A stretch of DNA of 64,000 nt from Odiellus spinosus (taxonomy: Eukaryota > Arthropoda > Arachnida > Opiliones > Phalangiidae), in NCBI GenBank assembly GCA_963920705.1, contig OY987226.1, positions 498,501 through 562,500 on the forward strand, in the 5' to 3' direction. Each line of letters opens with the position of its first letter. Position 1 is the stretch's first letter. Made by a program: the position numbers and the translations under genes. Of the stretch, positions 45,196-55,922 are shown in pieces. A model generated the notes under the pieces. The model did not search any database. It saw only the letters and a list, made by a program, of their open reading frames with translations, and was not told the DNA's origin.

Positions 45196-46451
45196 TTACC
45201 ACCATCCACCTCCACCGCCGCCGGATGGCCATCCACCACCTCCTCCTCCGATGGACCAACCTCCGCCTCCTCCACTTGGCCATCCTCCTCCTCCACCTCC
45301 TCCTCGTCCTCCTCCGAAGGACCAACCACCGCCTCCTCCACTTGGCCAACCTCCTCCACCACCACCTCCTCGTCCTCCTCCGATGGACCAACCTCCTCCT
45401 CCTCCACTTGGCCAGCCTCCTCCTCCTCCTCCACCTCCTCGTCCACCTCCGAACGACCAACCGCCTCCTCCTCCACTTGGCCAACCTCCGCCTCCTCCTC
45501 CGCTTGACCATCCTCCGCCGCCACCACTACGCCATCCTCCACCGCCTGGAAGATAGAATAAATTTGTGTTCGACTACAGCCAAGGTGGACTTAGTCCTAA
45601 AAAATACATTCTCGACTAGCCCATCCTTCAGAAAACATATCCCTCTTATTTAGGCCTGACTAAACATACATTTCACCCCTCCATTGGGTCACGTACCATT
45701 GATGGGCACGCTACACGGAGCGAAGTACGGTGGAAGGCTAGCGAATCGCTTCGTGAAGCGTGCCCATCAATGTCATCTACGCCCTTGTTCTCGGAACTAA
45801 CCGCGAACAAAAGTCCCAACCATATGGTTCCAAATAACCACCTCAAATAATAAACAAAGACTCCTACGTAAACCAGAACTATCTGATAGGAATATCCGAA
45901 TAAAAAAGGTTTTTATTATTATGTTACCTCCTCCTCCGGACCATCCTCCTCCTCCTCCGCCACCTCCTAAACTTAAGATGATGCCCCCTTCAGTCAGTTC
46001 CAAACACGTCCAGAGTAGGACGCATGATGACGCGATCTATTCGAAATATAAAAATTCAATTGAATTCTTGTCAAGTTAGCTGGCCAATGATGGATGTTCA
46101 ATGGGGCCAACCTAATTTTGCGTCTTATATTTCTATAAGGAATTGAAATTTATGTCTGGACTCCCTGTAGTATAATACAATATATCTTTCTTCGTTTAAT
46201 TTGATAAACTACGGTTTGAGATAGTATTCATTTTTAATTTTATCTTTGGATAAGTTAACTCGAATGATAAATAGTCTACGTTTTAAGCGAATGAATAACA
46301 TCCGAATGTAATTCGGTGGATATGTCCAGTTAATAAATCCAAATACGAACTCCGAAGAGTACTTAAAATTTGAAATTATTACCGTGTTGTATTATTGAAG
46401 ATAGTCTTAGGGTATAAACATTTATTAAAAAGAACTTACCAAAAGTTTCAT
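45196..46451 (-). CDS. Secreted glycine/tryptophan-rich cuticle-like protein
   Basis: Three exons: 46451-46440 (MKLL, donor TTG|GTAAG), 46036-45928 and 45545-45196, stop TAA. They total 471 nt, 156 aa. Exons 1 and 2 join in phase 0 to give the signal peptide MKLLIASSCVLLWTC. Exons 2 and 3 join in phase 1 inside a glycine run. The mature protein is almost all Gly with a repeating core GGWPSGGGGGWS and (F/I)GGGRGGGGGG, ending PSGGGGGGWW. This two-part layout (four-residue first exon, then the body) and composition are typical of arthropod cuticle or shell-matrix Gly-rich proteins. The long Pro-rich frame on the opposite strand is the mirror of this repeat. The join of a signal peptide across the intron is the main reason to believe the minus strand. 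Confidence 0.8.
45697..45774. repeat. Perfect-armed hairpin inside intron 2 of the Gly-rich gene
   Basis: 'CATTGATGGGCACGCT' at 45697-45712 is mirrored exactly by 'AGCGTGCCCATCAATG' at 45757-45772. Pairing extends inward with two mismatches (CACG, AGCGA). The total span is 78 bp. Confidence 0.75.
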
Positions 46452-46476
46452 GATGTTTGTTTTCGAGCCGAATGAA

Positions 46477-46512
46477 CTCTGAATATTCTGGGCCGCGTTA
46501 CGAGTTTATATA
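46477..46512 (-). promoter_or_regulatory. Core promoter of the Gly-rich protein gene
   Basis: TATATAAA on the minus strand at 46512-46505, with an initiator-like TCAGAG near 46480, about 28 bp downstream. The ATG follows some 30 bp later at 46451. Spacing fits a TATA-driven, probably epidermis-specific gene. Confidence 0.6.
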
Positions 46513-47244
46513 GTGTGGGATTGAGGTTCCATTCAATGCCCTCGTTGTCTAATTTCTCTAGGTTTTTAATTCTAAGTCGGATGTTAAAGAAAATGAGAGT
46601 GTATTACCTCATTTTTAGGCCATTCCGTTCAGGCTGAAGGATGATTTCATTTTTTTCAATTCGTGAAATATTATAAAGACACCCTTATAGGGGTCGAACC
46701 ACTCCCCCCCCCCCGCCCCCTGAATGATGGGGTAATTGCCTTGATCCTTTGCCACCACATATCGCGTGCTTATCTCTCCAAAGACCCCCTTTCAAATCAC
46801 GAACGGATATAGGACTATTATTATTATGGTGACCCGAAGAAATCGTTTTTAATGACCCATCAAGACCCCGAAAAACCTGAATGAAGACGAGAAAAACAAA
46901 ACAGGGAAACATGGATATTTGGTTTCACTCTCTTTACATGCCCAGCCACGCGTGAAGTTGTTTATATCAATGCAATTTTGAAACCAAGAGGCCCTAATTT
47001 AAAGGTCGAGTGTAAAATGGAAATCCCACTGATTTTATTTTTATTTTATTTTATCAAAGGATAACAAATTTAAGACTCGATAAAATAATCGAAAAGTATC
47101 CTGAATTTAGTATTGAATTAAAACTGAGAACCTCCGACCAATCAAATCACTTCCTACCTTTGTACGAATAAAATATCAGAAACACGCGCCATTGCGCGCG
47201 CGTGAAAATAATCAAACACTCGCGAGATTTAGCGCGCGCGATGC

Positions 47245-47445
47245 GAAAGTCGCGTTCATACTAATCGCGTGAACGGGGAAACCGTGGTTTTCTCGCGCCC
47301 GCTTCGGGAACCAGTTTCAAACCGATTCATTAACTATAATAAATCGATTTATGAAGAGACGTCAATGGATGGCGAGCTTAAAATGATTCGGAGTTATTTG
47401 ATTTTTTAAAATTAATTAATGTAACGGTAGTGTGAACGTTGCGGG
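47245..47445. repeat. Family C-related repeat
   Basis: 'CGCTTCGGGAACCAGTTTC', 'ACCGATTCATTAACTATAAT', 'AAATCGATTTATGAAG' and 'GGTAGTGTGAACGTTGCGGG' parallel the 55694-55922 copy. Confidence 0.6.
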
Positions 47446-48239
47446 GAATTTAATTAAACCAAAGGTACGGCTAGGCGTCTTTTTGATTGGTCGGGGGTTC
47501 TTCTTTTAACTGAATTAGGCCAAATCATAAGGTTTCTTTTCTTATACAATTCAGAGACGTTTGTTTCACTCTTCCTTTTATTATTAAATAGAAATAACGT
47601 ATAATTGGTCACTCGAAAAAAAAAATAAGCGCTAATGTTCGAAAACCTAGTTTAATATTAGAATTAATTATTAATTATTATTTCTATTCATAAATTTTAA
47701 TATTAAATTGTAAACAAGGGGACAATAAGTGTCACCCTATTTTATTCGAATACAATGACTCAATATCATTTAATTATTTGGTAATTGGTTTTATACTTCA
47801 CCGTCAAAAATTATTGATGTTTTTTTAGGTAGATCCGAACTCGTTACTTTAAACTTTCCATTATATTTGGATTATCCTAAATTCGGTTATTATTTTAAAA
47901 CATGGATTATTTATTAATCCAGTTAGCTTATCCAAAGATAGAATTAAAATTAACCCTTTTTATCCCAAAATTGGAATAAATAGCAATTATAAATTATCCG
48001 AGTTATACGTTCGGATAAGAAACATTTGAAAATTCGTTTTTAGTCCCAAAATTTTAACCTAAAAGCTTAGTTTTATTCTTTTATTTATTTTATTTTACAC
48101 GAATTGAATGTTTTACTTTTAAATACGAGAAATTTGTTAAAGTTAGAATGAAACCTTATATTTTTTATCCGATTCCTTATCTTTTAAATAGTCCTAAGCC
48201 ACCAGTAAACAAATATTGAACTAGAAATAAATTTGAAAC

Positions 48240-48405
48240 TTACAAGGAAAATAGGCTTAGCCCGATTTATGTAGACCCTGAATTCTTCGCGTATAAGAGT
48301 CGGCGACCAATGAGCGAAGGCCCATCGATCTCGTTTAGACTTCCATCAACGCGAAGAAATTCAGCTGATTTCAACAAATCTAGCTAAGCCTATTTTCCTG
48401 GCATG
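48240..48405. mobile_element. MITE-like element with AAAATAGGCTTAGC ends
   Basis: 'AGGAAAATAGGCTTAGC' at 48245 is mirrored by 'GCTAAGCCTATTTTCCT' ending at 48402. Inside, 'GAATTCTTCGCGT' and 'ACGCGAAGAAATTC' form a second inverted pair. Length is about 160 bp. Confidence 0.7.
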
Positions 48406-49323
48406 TTTTATGTTTTTTCTAGTTTCGAGCACTACAGACAAGCGCTATTATAAAAGTTTTTGTCGACTAAAATTGAAAGTTTCGCTTGAACTAAAAAAAA
48501 ACCCTGGTCTAAATCTTCGTATATACTTTATTTGTATTATTATTGGTATGAAAAAGAGAGCGATCTAGTAGATAAATTTCCCTGTAAATAAATAAACTAT
48601 AAGCCGAAATTCCAAAGCTAAGCCTGGCCAAATGAGTACGAAATTACAACAACTATAATTTTCCTATTTTAAAACAAAATGCGACGGTGAAGCTAAAACT
48701 ACTCAAAAGAAATTAAAATGATTACGAAAAGTTCATTACAATTCGGTTACTTTACGAGCTTTCGCTTTGGATTCGTAATTAAGGACGCGCTAATTAGATA
48801 CGCTATTTAATTCAACTTAATAGCTAGCCAAAAAATATTAAAAACTAATTAACTAATAACGATATAAATGTGAGCTGATTTAAATCTTTTTTTTTATTTT
48901 CATAAAAATTACGTGAAATACGCGAAGATTGGGGAAAGAGCGCGTGAACTTTGACCCCCGCTGTTTTGGAAATATTTGTTGCTGGTGTTAAAGATTTTGG
49001 CCAGAGTTTTAGAGATTGCGAGACTTAATTATTTTAGATATACGCGAATGTTTAGAGCTAAAATTCTGGCGCGAAAATTTGGCCACTCCCCTTTTCCGAA
49101 AATTTCAATTTCTGTCCTTGAAAACGGGTTCTTTTGACGCGAATTTCAAATCCTCTTTCAGAGAAAACTGTTGAATATTGAAGATCTCCCCTTTATTTTT
49201 GAAAAACAACTTTGAATAGATAATACTTCCTCTTTAAACGAAGTAAATATTTAGTTGTTAATTAAATTTTAATTAATTTTAAAATTAAAAAACAAAAAGT
49301 TGAATATTTGTGAAATAAAATAT

Positions 49324-49329
49324 TTTATT
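49324..49329 (-). terminator. Candidate poly(A) signal of the ZP-N gene
   Basis: AATAAA on the minus strand about 170 bp after the TAA at 49503-49501. Confidence 0.45.
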
Positions 49330-49500
49330 GACGATTTTTCGAGCATACACACATTAATTTTTAATAAATTTTTGTGTTTAAAATGTCTGGTCCATGTAAG
49401 GTCTAGAATGAAATATTTTGATTGACAGGGCGTATGCCGAAGCTTTTTTATCGATTTTAAGTCGATTTGTACAAATATTCGTGATACGTAGTGTGGCGAG

Positions 49501-50730
49501 TTAGCCAACGTTCAGAGATCCTGTACCAAATCGACATATAATTGTTTTAATTTCGTCTCCCTCGAGTTCCAACGAAGGGTGAAATCTAATCGTCAAAGTA
49601 TTGGCGAAACTTCCAGATGGTTGCTAAAACAAACGAAAATAATTATAATAATTAGATATTCATTGGTCAATCGGGGAAAACAACCATTACTAGCGCAACC
49701 ATCGCCGCCAGATAAAACGCGAATATTTCTTACCAGGTTAAATATTAGACCTAACAACTAGTGGTTTTATAAAATAGGCCTAATCCACCGGTCTATTATT
49801 TTATTGGTATGGAGTTTAATGTATCTTAGCTTCCTTCAGTTTTATCTACGGACACTAATCTAAAAAAGGGTGGGAACAACAACCAACATTTCAATTTAAT
49901 ACTTTTAATTATCAGAGAAAATCAGTTTTACCAGAAATATCGCTATTAATGTTTTACAAAGTCCAAAATTGGATTTGTCATAACCTCGTTTTCAAACAAG
50001 CATTAATTATTTTAAATATTTCTTAGGTCCGCGAGTGGTTGACGTCGATGGAGCAAGCTGAAACGCGTGTGAAAGACCATTGCCTTAAATATCTTCAACC
50101 CTTAACACTGATCCGAAAGTAGTACCAGCGATGTCTAGTTCCTCGCAAAGCCCGACGAGTGTTCTGATTCGCGTTTGTGAAATAGTCGCGTTGCGCGCGT
50201 GTGTTTTGTTTCGAATCGCGTGAAGTGTGAACATTAATGATCTACGGCTAATTTTGGATATTCGTCGTAGACCTACAAACTGGTGAGTTTTTATCCGTTC
50301 CTACTTTTATTTGAATCTGAAATTTCAATTAGCGTAATATCCCAAGGGCGCCCCTTGTCGCCCCGTACGTAGGCCTTGATATTGTAAGAATTTGAATTAC
50401 GTTGTTTTACTGATAGAGAGTATATAGTTACCCCTTTACGTGTTGAAGTTAAGGAACATATGACTCAAAGATAATGCCAATTTGAATATAGAAATTGTAC
50501 CGAATCTTGAATTGTACGAGCGAATTGTTAGGGCACCTGTTGTCGTAGACTTACCACTTCGTGCGTTCCACAAACTGATTCTTTGAGCGGAACCTTTAGT
50601 TGGTAACGCCGTCCTCCGTCCCCCGCTATCCTACAGGAACTATCTTTAGGACCGGCGTGAACCAGACCTTTGAACGGTTTCGTGAAATTCACTTGAACTA
50701 GAATATCCTCCGACCCGCAAGTCAAAGACA
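49501..50730 (-). CDS. Small ZP-N domain protein (two 3' exons)
   Basis: Exons 50730-50555 (phase 1 in, GTG|GTAAGT out) and 49623-49501 (phase 0 in, stop TAA) encode about 99 residues: LTCGSEDILVQVNFTKPF, DSSCRIAGDGGRRYQLKVPL, VCGTHEV, then FANTLTIRF, EIKTIICRF and the end GTGSLNVG. This is the N-terminal half of a zona pellucida domain with exactly its four cysteines. ZP-N modules make proteins polymerise in extracellular matrix and cuticle. A full ZP domain would continue with ZP-C, a furin site and a membrane anchor. Here the frame stops after the fourth Cys. An alternative donor (CGATTTG|GTACAG) before the stop could lead to more exons, but I found none. The 5' start is unresolved. Confidence 0.7.
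50027..50282 (+). other. Candidate internal or 5' UTR exon
   Basis: Strong acceptor 'AATATTTCTTAG' and strong donor ACTG|GTGAGT bound a 256-bp segment of higher GC. One frame is open for 32 codons (VREWLTSMEQAETRVKDHCL and on) then stops, so it cannot be fully coding. It could be a terminal coding exon, or the 5' untranslated exon of the candidate gene starting at 54098. Confidence 0.25.
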
Positions 50731-50814
50731 CTAATAAATAAAGTTATTTTTAGCGTTCATTTTCAACTTTGATTTAGGGGTATTAAACAAAATGGCGAAA
50801 TTCTTTATACGTGG

Positions 50815-51215
50815 TTCCTACACGACCTGGGAAAGTCAGGGAATTTGGAAATGGGCCCAAAAGGGCAAGAAAAGGTCAAGGAACTTGGCCCAAAACCTCC
50901 AGGAAAAGTTGGGGAATTTGTAAATTGGTTCAAAAGGTCGGGGAATTTGGAAATTGTCCCAAAAGGTCAAGGAAAGGTCGGGGAATTTGGAAATTGGCCC
51001 AAGAGGTCAGGGAAACGGAAATTGTCCCAAAAGGTCAGGGAAAAGCCAGGCAATTTGAAAATTGGCACAAAAGGTTAGGGAAAAGTAAGGGATTTGGTCC
51101 AAAATGTCAGGAAAAAGTCAGGAAAGTCTAGGAAAAGTCGGGGAATTTGAAAATGAGCCCAAATGGTGGGAGAAATGAAAAATATTTTGGTAGGTGTGAA
51201 GGAACTGTTTAGGAT
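50815..51215. repeat. Family E minisatellite-bearing element, copy 2
   Basis: Left flank 'CTACACGACCTGGGAAAGTC', about 10 units on 'GGGAATTTGGAAATTG(T/G)CCC' and 'AAAAGGTCAGGGAAA', right flank 'GAGAAATGAAAAATATTTTGG' (first 20 shared) and 'AAGGAACTGTTTAGGATTGG'. Flanks match those at 12400-12785 although the loci are 38 kb apart. Confidence 0.75.
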
Positions 51216-52617
51216 TGGTTGACCAATCAATTGATATATCTTATTTAGACGGGAATTGTAGTAAAACCTTGCGTTCTGGCGGTTGAAAATCCACTTTTCA
51301 CTTTTCTTCTCATTTGAATTTTGTCAGCTTCGTCTCCTTCTCGATCGAGGGATTGACACGAACATTGCCTTAATAAGACCACGCACAACTTGAAAATAAA
51401 AACACACGCCCTTGTTTAAATATTTAATTATACGTGATAATAACTTATATAACAATAATTAAAGTTCTAATTTAAATCTACTAGGCCTGGGCGAAACAAG
51501 ATCCTTTTAGTCGGGGTCCAAAGGAGGCCCTTTTAGTTGGGCGTATGTCCCCACTGTGAAAGCCAGGTGGGTCCTATTATTTTCCCAGGGTTCGTAAATA
51601 TTAAATGCCACTGAAACTCGTTTCACAGTTGAATTTTTTTCGGTCCCGCGTATTTCAAAGCCAAATAACCGTTACCTTTCCGAACTTAAAAATTCGTTTT
51701 ATAATTCCAATTCTTTTAGAACCTCGACACTTGCCAGGAAAACCGGATAAGTTAGAAATTCGCGGAAAGTTGTTCCTATACGTAGTTTCTTTTTTATTTT
51801 ACCCTAATTTCTTATTTAAACGCTAAAGGTCCGATTAAAAATCCTATTCCCTTTAAAAACTTTCCAATTTTAACGCCTTTTTAAAATGAATTAATTAAAA
51901 TTAATTAATGAAAAATAAGATCTTTAATTAGAATGGAGAAGTGACAGGTTGATTCAGAAATCACGGTGTTTTTATGAACAAACTGAAACCCGCAAAAATA
52001 GACGCTATTTAAATCTTGAAGAATTTAATGAGGTTAATTAACTGAAACTCAAAACGGAAATAAAAATAACCTATAATGGTTAAACCTAACTATTTTTGTC
52101 ATTAATAATTAGTACTCAAATACCCAGACTGTCTCGTACGATTACTATAAAGTACTAGTTTAACTATATTTTCTAACTATAATTAAACGTAATTTCGGTA
52201 GTTTACTAGGACAGATTAGAGGTGGCGCCACGGTTGGAAAAAAATTACGATTTTTGGAAAATAAATTTAAATTAAGGTGTTTAATTTCTATTTTTATAGT
52301 TAATTAAAATTAAATTTTGAGGCGCGTTTGAGCGTCATCTGGTTAATATTTCGCAAAACAAACTGATTTCCCACTAAATTAAATAATTAAAGATACGGAT
52401 TAAGCAAAGAGTTTAAATTTATTTAAAATTTAACACGAATGAATTAAAATATAGTCCGTTCTATTTTCACTTCGTAGTGAGTGCAAAGTTATAAGCTACC
52501 TTTATCCTAGGGTCTTTAAAAAATTCGTACACGAATAGTATTTAGCTCATTGTCAAATCGAGGTAAAATTAACTACGGAGATTAATCTTAAACTATATTA
52601 AGTTTAAAAAAACTCAC

Positions 52618-52665
52618 CATAAATATGTATGTACACGCGAAAAGCGTTATCTTAGCATCAGCCAT
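52618..52665 (-). CDS. Possible signal-peptide exon of the ZP-N gene
   Basis: ATG at 52665 opens MADAKITLFACTYIFM, then an excellent donor ATG|GTGAGT in phase 0. It lies 1.9 kb upstream of the first ZP exon, which needs phase 1, so at least one small exon between them is missing. A 7-nt candidate between a CTAG acceptor and GTAGC donor near 52490 would fit but is speculative. The exon could belong to another gene. Confidence 0.35.
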
Positions 52666-54097
52666 TTTTCCAGACGTTGGTTCTCCCTCAAATTTTGAAC
52701 GAGAAAGAATAATTTAATAAGGGGCTTGTACGTTCGTAACCACCACCACGGTTACTAGATGTCTGGACTGAGCTCTGACTTAAAATTAACTGGAAATGCA
52801 CCCCTCCCTCCGCCCTTAAACGCGTAATATCAACTCAACTAGCTTAACAAAAACCTCCAAAAATTATTGGAAAATGTTTCTACGGATTTATAAGAAAATA
52901 CGGGATTGTTTTTCGTTTTGAATATAAGGGAATTAGTCGTAAAATTAAAGGGAAAATATACGCTTTCTCATTCTAAAATTAATCGTAATTAAACGATTGA
53001 CATTTGACCCCAATTTCCCCAAAATATTTTCGCTTCGTGTTTGTAAATCTTCAAACTAATTTAATCGGGTTAAAATATTAAAACTTTTAATTTAATTAAA
53101 AATTAATTGGATGTTGGATTTATCCGAAGATAAACGCTGGAAGCTTTATCTTTTAACGAGTTATAATTAAATTTCAAATTTACTCGCAATTCGAAGAAAA
53201 TAAAATGGGAAAACCAGGTTTTTAGGTTTAAATTTTATTATTTTTGAATTGTATAACTCGGATAATATTCTAGGATAAGTCGCCATTTTTGGATAACAGA
53301 CGCGAGTATTAACTGGATTGATAAATATTATCATTGATAAATATTACCATTTAATAATTTACTGTCTGAAAAAAATTCTGAAAATGAATTGAAAATTCCC
53401 TCCATTCTTTTTTCATAGTATCCGTTTAAATACAAGGAGTGTTTCTAGCTTCTTCGAACAGCGGGTAACTAGAAGAATAGTCGCACCCCTTCTCTTAGGT
53501 TTATGAACCAGCCAAGGTAGAAGAAATAACGAGAAAGAAACTGGTCTTAAAGTGACGAGGAAATCTGGTTTTTAAAATATCAAATTTGGCCATTTTAAAT
53601 CTAATCTCCTAATATATGTTAGTTGAAATAATTGAATAGCCAATCACCGTTAAAACCGAGTATGAATCCAATTAAAAGATTTTATCGCGCGTGCTCTATG
53701 GCGCGTGATGGCCACCCTCGCGACTCCAAAAGCGCGCGCGCCTCCAATTTTAGTTTCAAATGGAATTAGGCCCGAATTAGGCTTAGCGAAAAATGAATGA
53801 AAAATAATTTTTTTTAGAAAGTAATCGGTTTTTGCTTTGGTAATAAGTAATTTTATTATAATTATTATCTATTAATAATTAAATATCTAGAAATTGACTG
53901 GTTTAGGCGACCTTTTTGGTTTTTAAATGATAAAAACTACCTTTTGGACGCTACTAAAATTGACGTTTTATCCATTTTTTTCTAGTCCCTAAAAAACATT
54001 TTAAGTCTGAGTTCTCGAAGCCACGTTTCCTAGTGCCTTTAAACTAAGCTTTCGTTAAATATTCTTCACTTTCGTATTTGGCTCACGGTCATTCTAG

Positions 54098-54177
54098 TGG
54101 GAATGGAGCGCGCTACGTCAAACGAGAGCGCCTTTTCAGTACCGGTTTGGATAACGGACGAAATACTTCAGAACAAG
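54098..54177 (+). CDS. Candidate start exon of an unidentified gene (kinase-like N-terminus?)
   Basis: Acceptor 'GGTCATTCTAG' then ATG at 54103 and 25 codons (MERATSNESAFSVPVWITDE and ILQNK) to the donor AAG|GTAGTT in phase 0. VPVWITDEILQNK recalls the N-terminus of ecdysteroid-kinase-like (EcKL) proteins, where a Trp-Leu/Ile-acidic helix comes first, but the match is too short to rely on. No further exon of that family was seen up to 64000. Confidence 0.25.
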
Positions 54178-55325
54178 GTAGTTAGAACTCGGAGGAATAA
54201 GGTAGCTTTGTCGCCGACCGCCTGGTTCTGTTTAGGTCTATATTTAGAGTGGACAACAGCGAAATCTGATTGACAGAATTTCGAGAAGTCGCCAGCTTAG
54301 TTTTAGTTACAAATGAAGAATTTCATTTTTTGGCAAGGCACCCTTGGCTCTATAGCTTCCCTTTAAATCATTTTTGATGGTATTTGGAATTTTCACTATG
54401 CTGATTTTGTAGCTTAGACGTTTCTCTTTAAGAATTTAGCCACGATTCAACCCTAGCCTTTAACGATAAGTCGCTAGCTCAGTTTTAGTTCCAAATGAAG
54501 AAATTCATTTTTTGTCAATATTTCAAGAGAGAATGCAACCAACCTTTAAATGAAAAGAGTTCTAGTGCTAATTTCTATTTCGTTCAATAAATAAATTCTC
54601 AATGGGATTGGGTCCATTAATGTTCGTTCCGCGTTATTGGCCGTGATTTTGAAATCGTAACAATGCCTTGTACAATAAAAGTAGGACGATGAAGCTGTAA
54701 AACAAATATATATTTTGTTTCGTTACGCGTTGTTTTTTTCGAATTCCGGAACCGAGAAGTGGTTTGAGTTAGTTCTTGATTGACTTCCGATTCAATGACC
54801 GTGTTTTTGTTTCTTGGCGAATGAACGCTCGGCTTTCCTTCATTAAACATTTATTAGAAAGTGAAAAAAATCCGTGGGCTCCTCCGTCTAAGCTCGTATT
54901 TAAAAGTGTCCACCCACCGAGTGTCGTGATACGTTTCTCTTTATCCAGGTACACCGTCATTATTCTTCCGTAGGCGTTTTTTAGAGGCGTATATGTAAGT
55001 GGGTTTGGGTTGGTTTCTTTCTAAATCAAGACCTCGAAGATCTTGGTTTCCTTTTCATTCGACCTTTTATCGCGATTACAAAAAAATCCTCCAAACCCGC
55101 TTAAAGAGATACTACAAGATTAAATTATAGAAGATAATTTTTATAACCAACACCGGGTAATATTAATAAATATATTAAACAATAATTATTAGTCAAAATT
55201 AATCATTTTAAAGTAATTTTCTACTTTCGGTTGGTTTGAATGGAAAAAATGTAGACCAATCTCTAAAGCCCCGTTCAAACTAGGCAGCTTGGAATCGATT
55301 TAAGCCGTTTTGAAAACGTTTCTCC

Positions 55326-55500
55326 TAGAGTCGCGTGAACGTTCACACTACAGACTTTGAAACCGTTTTGAACAGGTCAAATGATAATATTTTGGGGTCA
55401 CCCGTGTAGATCCTTCATCAAAAAATCCAATTAAGATCTCGAAGAGTCGATTTGAACATTCGAAACGGTTTGAAAGAGTCAAGTGTGAACGTAGCTCTAG
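55326..55500. mobile_element. Family B MITE-like element
   Basis: 'GTTCACACTACAGACTTTGA' to 'AAGTGTGAACGTAGCT', the same interior as 6955-7140. It stands in tandem with the next copy only 17 bp away. Confidence 0.8.
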
Positions 55501-55516
55501 AGAGAACGTGAAACAG

Positions 55517-55692
55517 TAGCTACGTTCACACTACGGACTTTGAAACCGTTTTGGAAAGGTCAAATGATAAAATTTTGGGGTCACCCTTGTAGATCTTTGA
55601 TCAAGAAACAAAATTAAAATTTTAAAAAGTCGATTTGAACGTTCGAAACGGTTTGAAAACGGTTCCAAAGTGTCAAGCGTGAACGTAGCTTA
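55517..55692. mobile_element. Family B MITE-like element, best-preserved copy
   Basis: Begins 'TAGCTACGTTCACACTACGG' and ends 'AGCGTGAACGTAGCTTA'. The interior matches 6955-7140 at most positions. Confidence 0.85.
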
Positions 55693-55693
55693 T

Positions 55694-55922
55694 CTTTTAT
55701 AGAATCGATTTGATTGGATTTCTCGAAGTTCCGCTTCGGGAACCAGTTTCGTACCGATTGATTTCAATAACCGATAGATGAAGCTACGATAAATCGATTT
55801 ATAAACATAATGGGTGAGCGGATGAAGCTTATAACGATTCCTGGCGGGCGATTTGAATCGATCGATTTGATTTTACCGTTTCAAATCGATTTGAGATATG
55901 TTAGTGTGACAACGTAGCTTAT
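55694..55922. repeat. Family C repeat
   Basis: 'GAATCGATTTGATTGG', 'CCGCTTCGGGAACCAGTTTC', 'GATTCCTGGCGGGCGATTTG' and 'GTTAGTGTGACAACGTAGCT'. It is the reverse of 10316-10603 and directly abuts a family B copy, sharing its 'ACGTAGCTTA' end. Confidence 0.75.

Larger units (their letters stand above)
46513..49500. other. Intergenic region between the Gly-rich and ZP genes
   Basis: AT-rich. It contains a run of 10 C followed by GCCCCC (46703-46718), CG-rich patches at 47185-47250 ('GCGCGCGCGTG'), a family C copy and an inverted-repeat element. No convincing coding exon. Confidence 0.5.

Noticed and set aside
45182..45556. Long Pro-rich frame (PPPPP with Gly/His/Asp) on the plus strand, plus Arg-rich and Glu/Val-rich frames on the minus strand
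   Set aside because: They are other-frame readings of the Gly/Trp-rich exon. Only the Gly frame has a signal peptide, splice phases and a promoter.
46700..46720. C-run near a minus-strand GGGGGG frame, possibly another Gly-rich exon
   Set aside because: A homopolymer-type tract without signal peptide, repeat unit or splice match to the Gly-rich gene.
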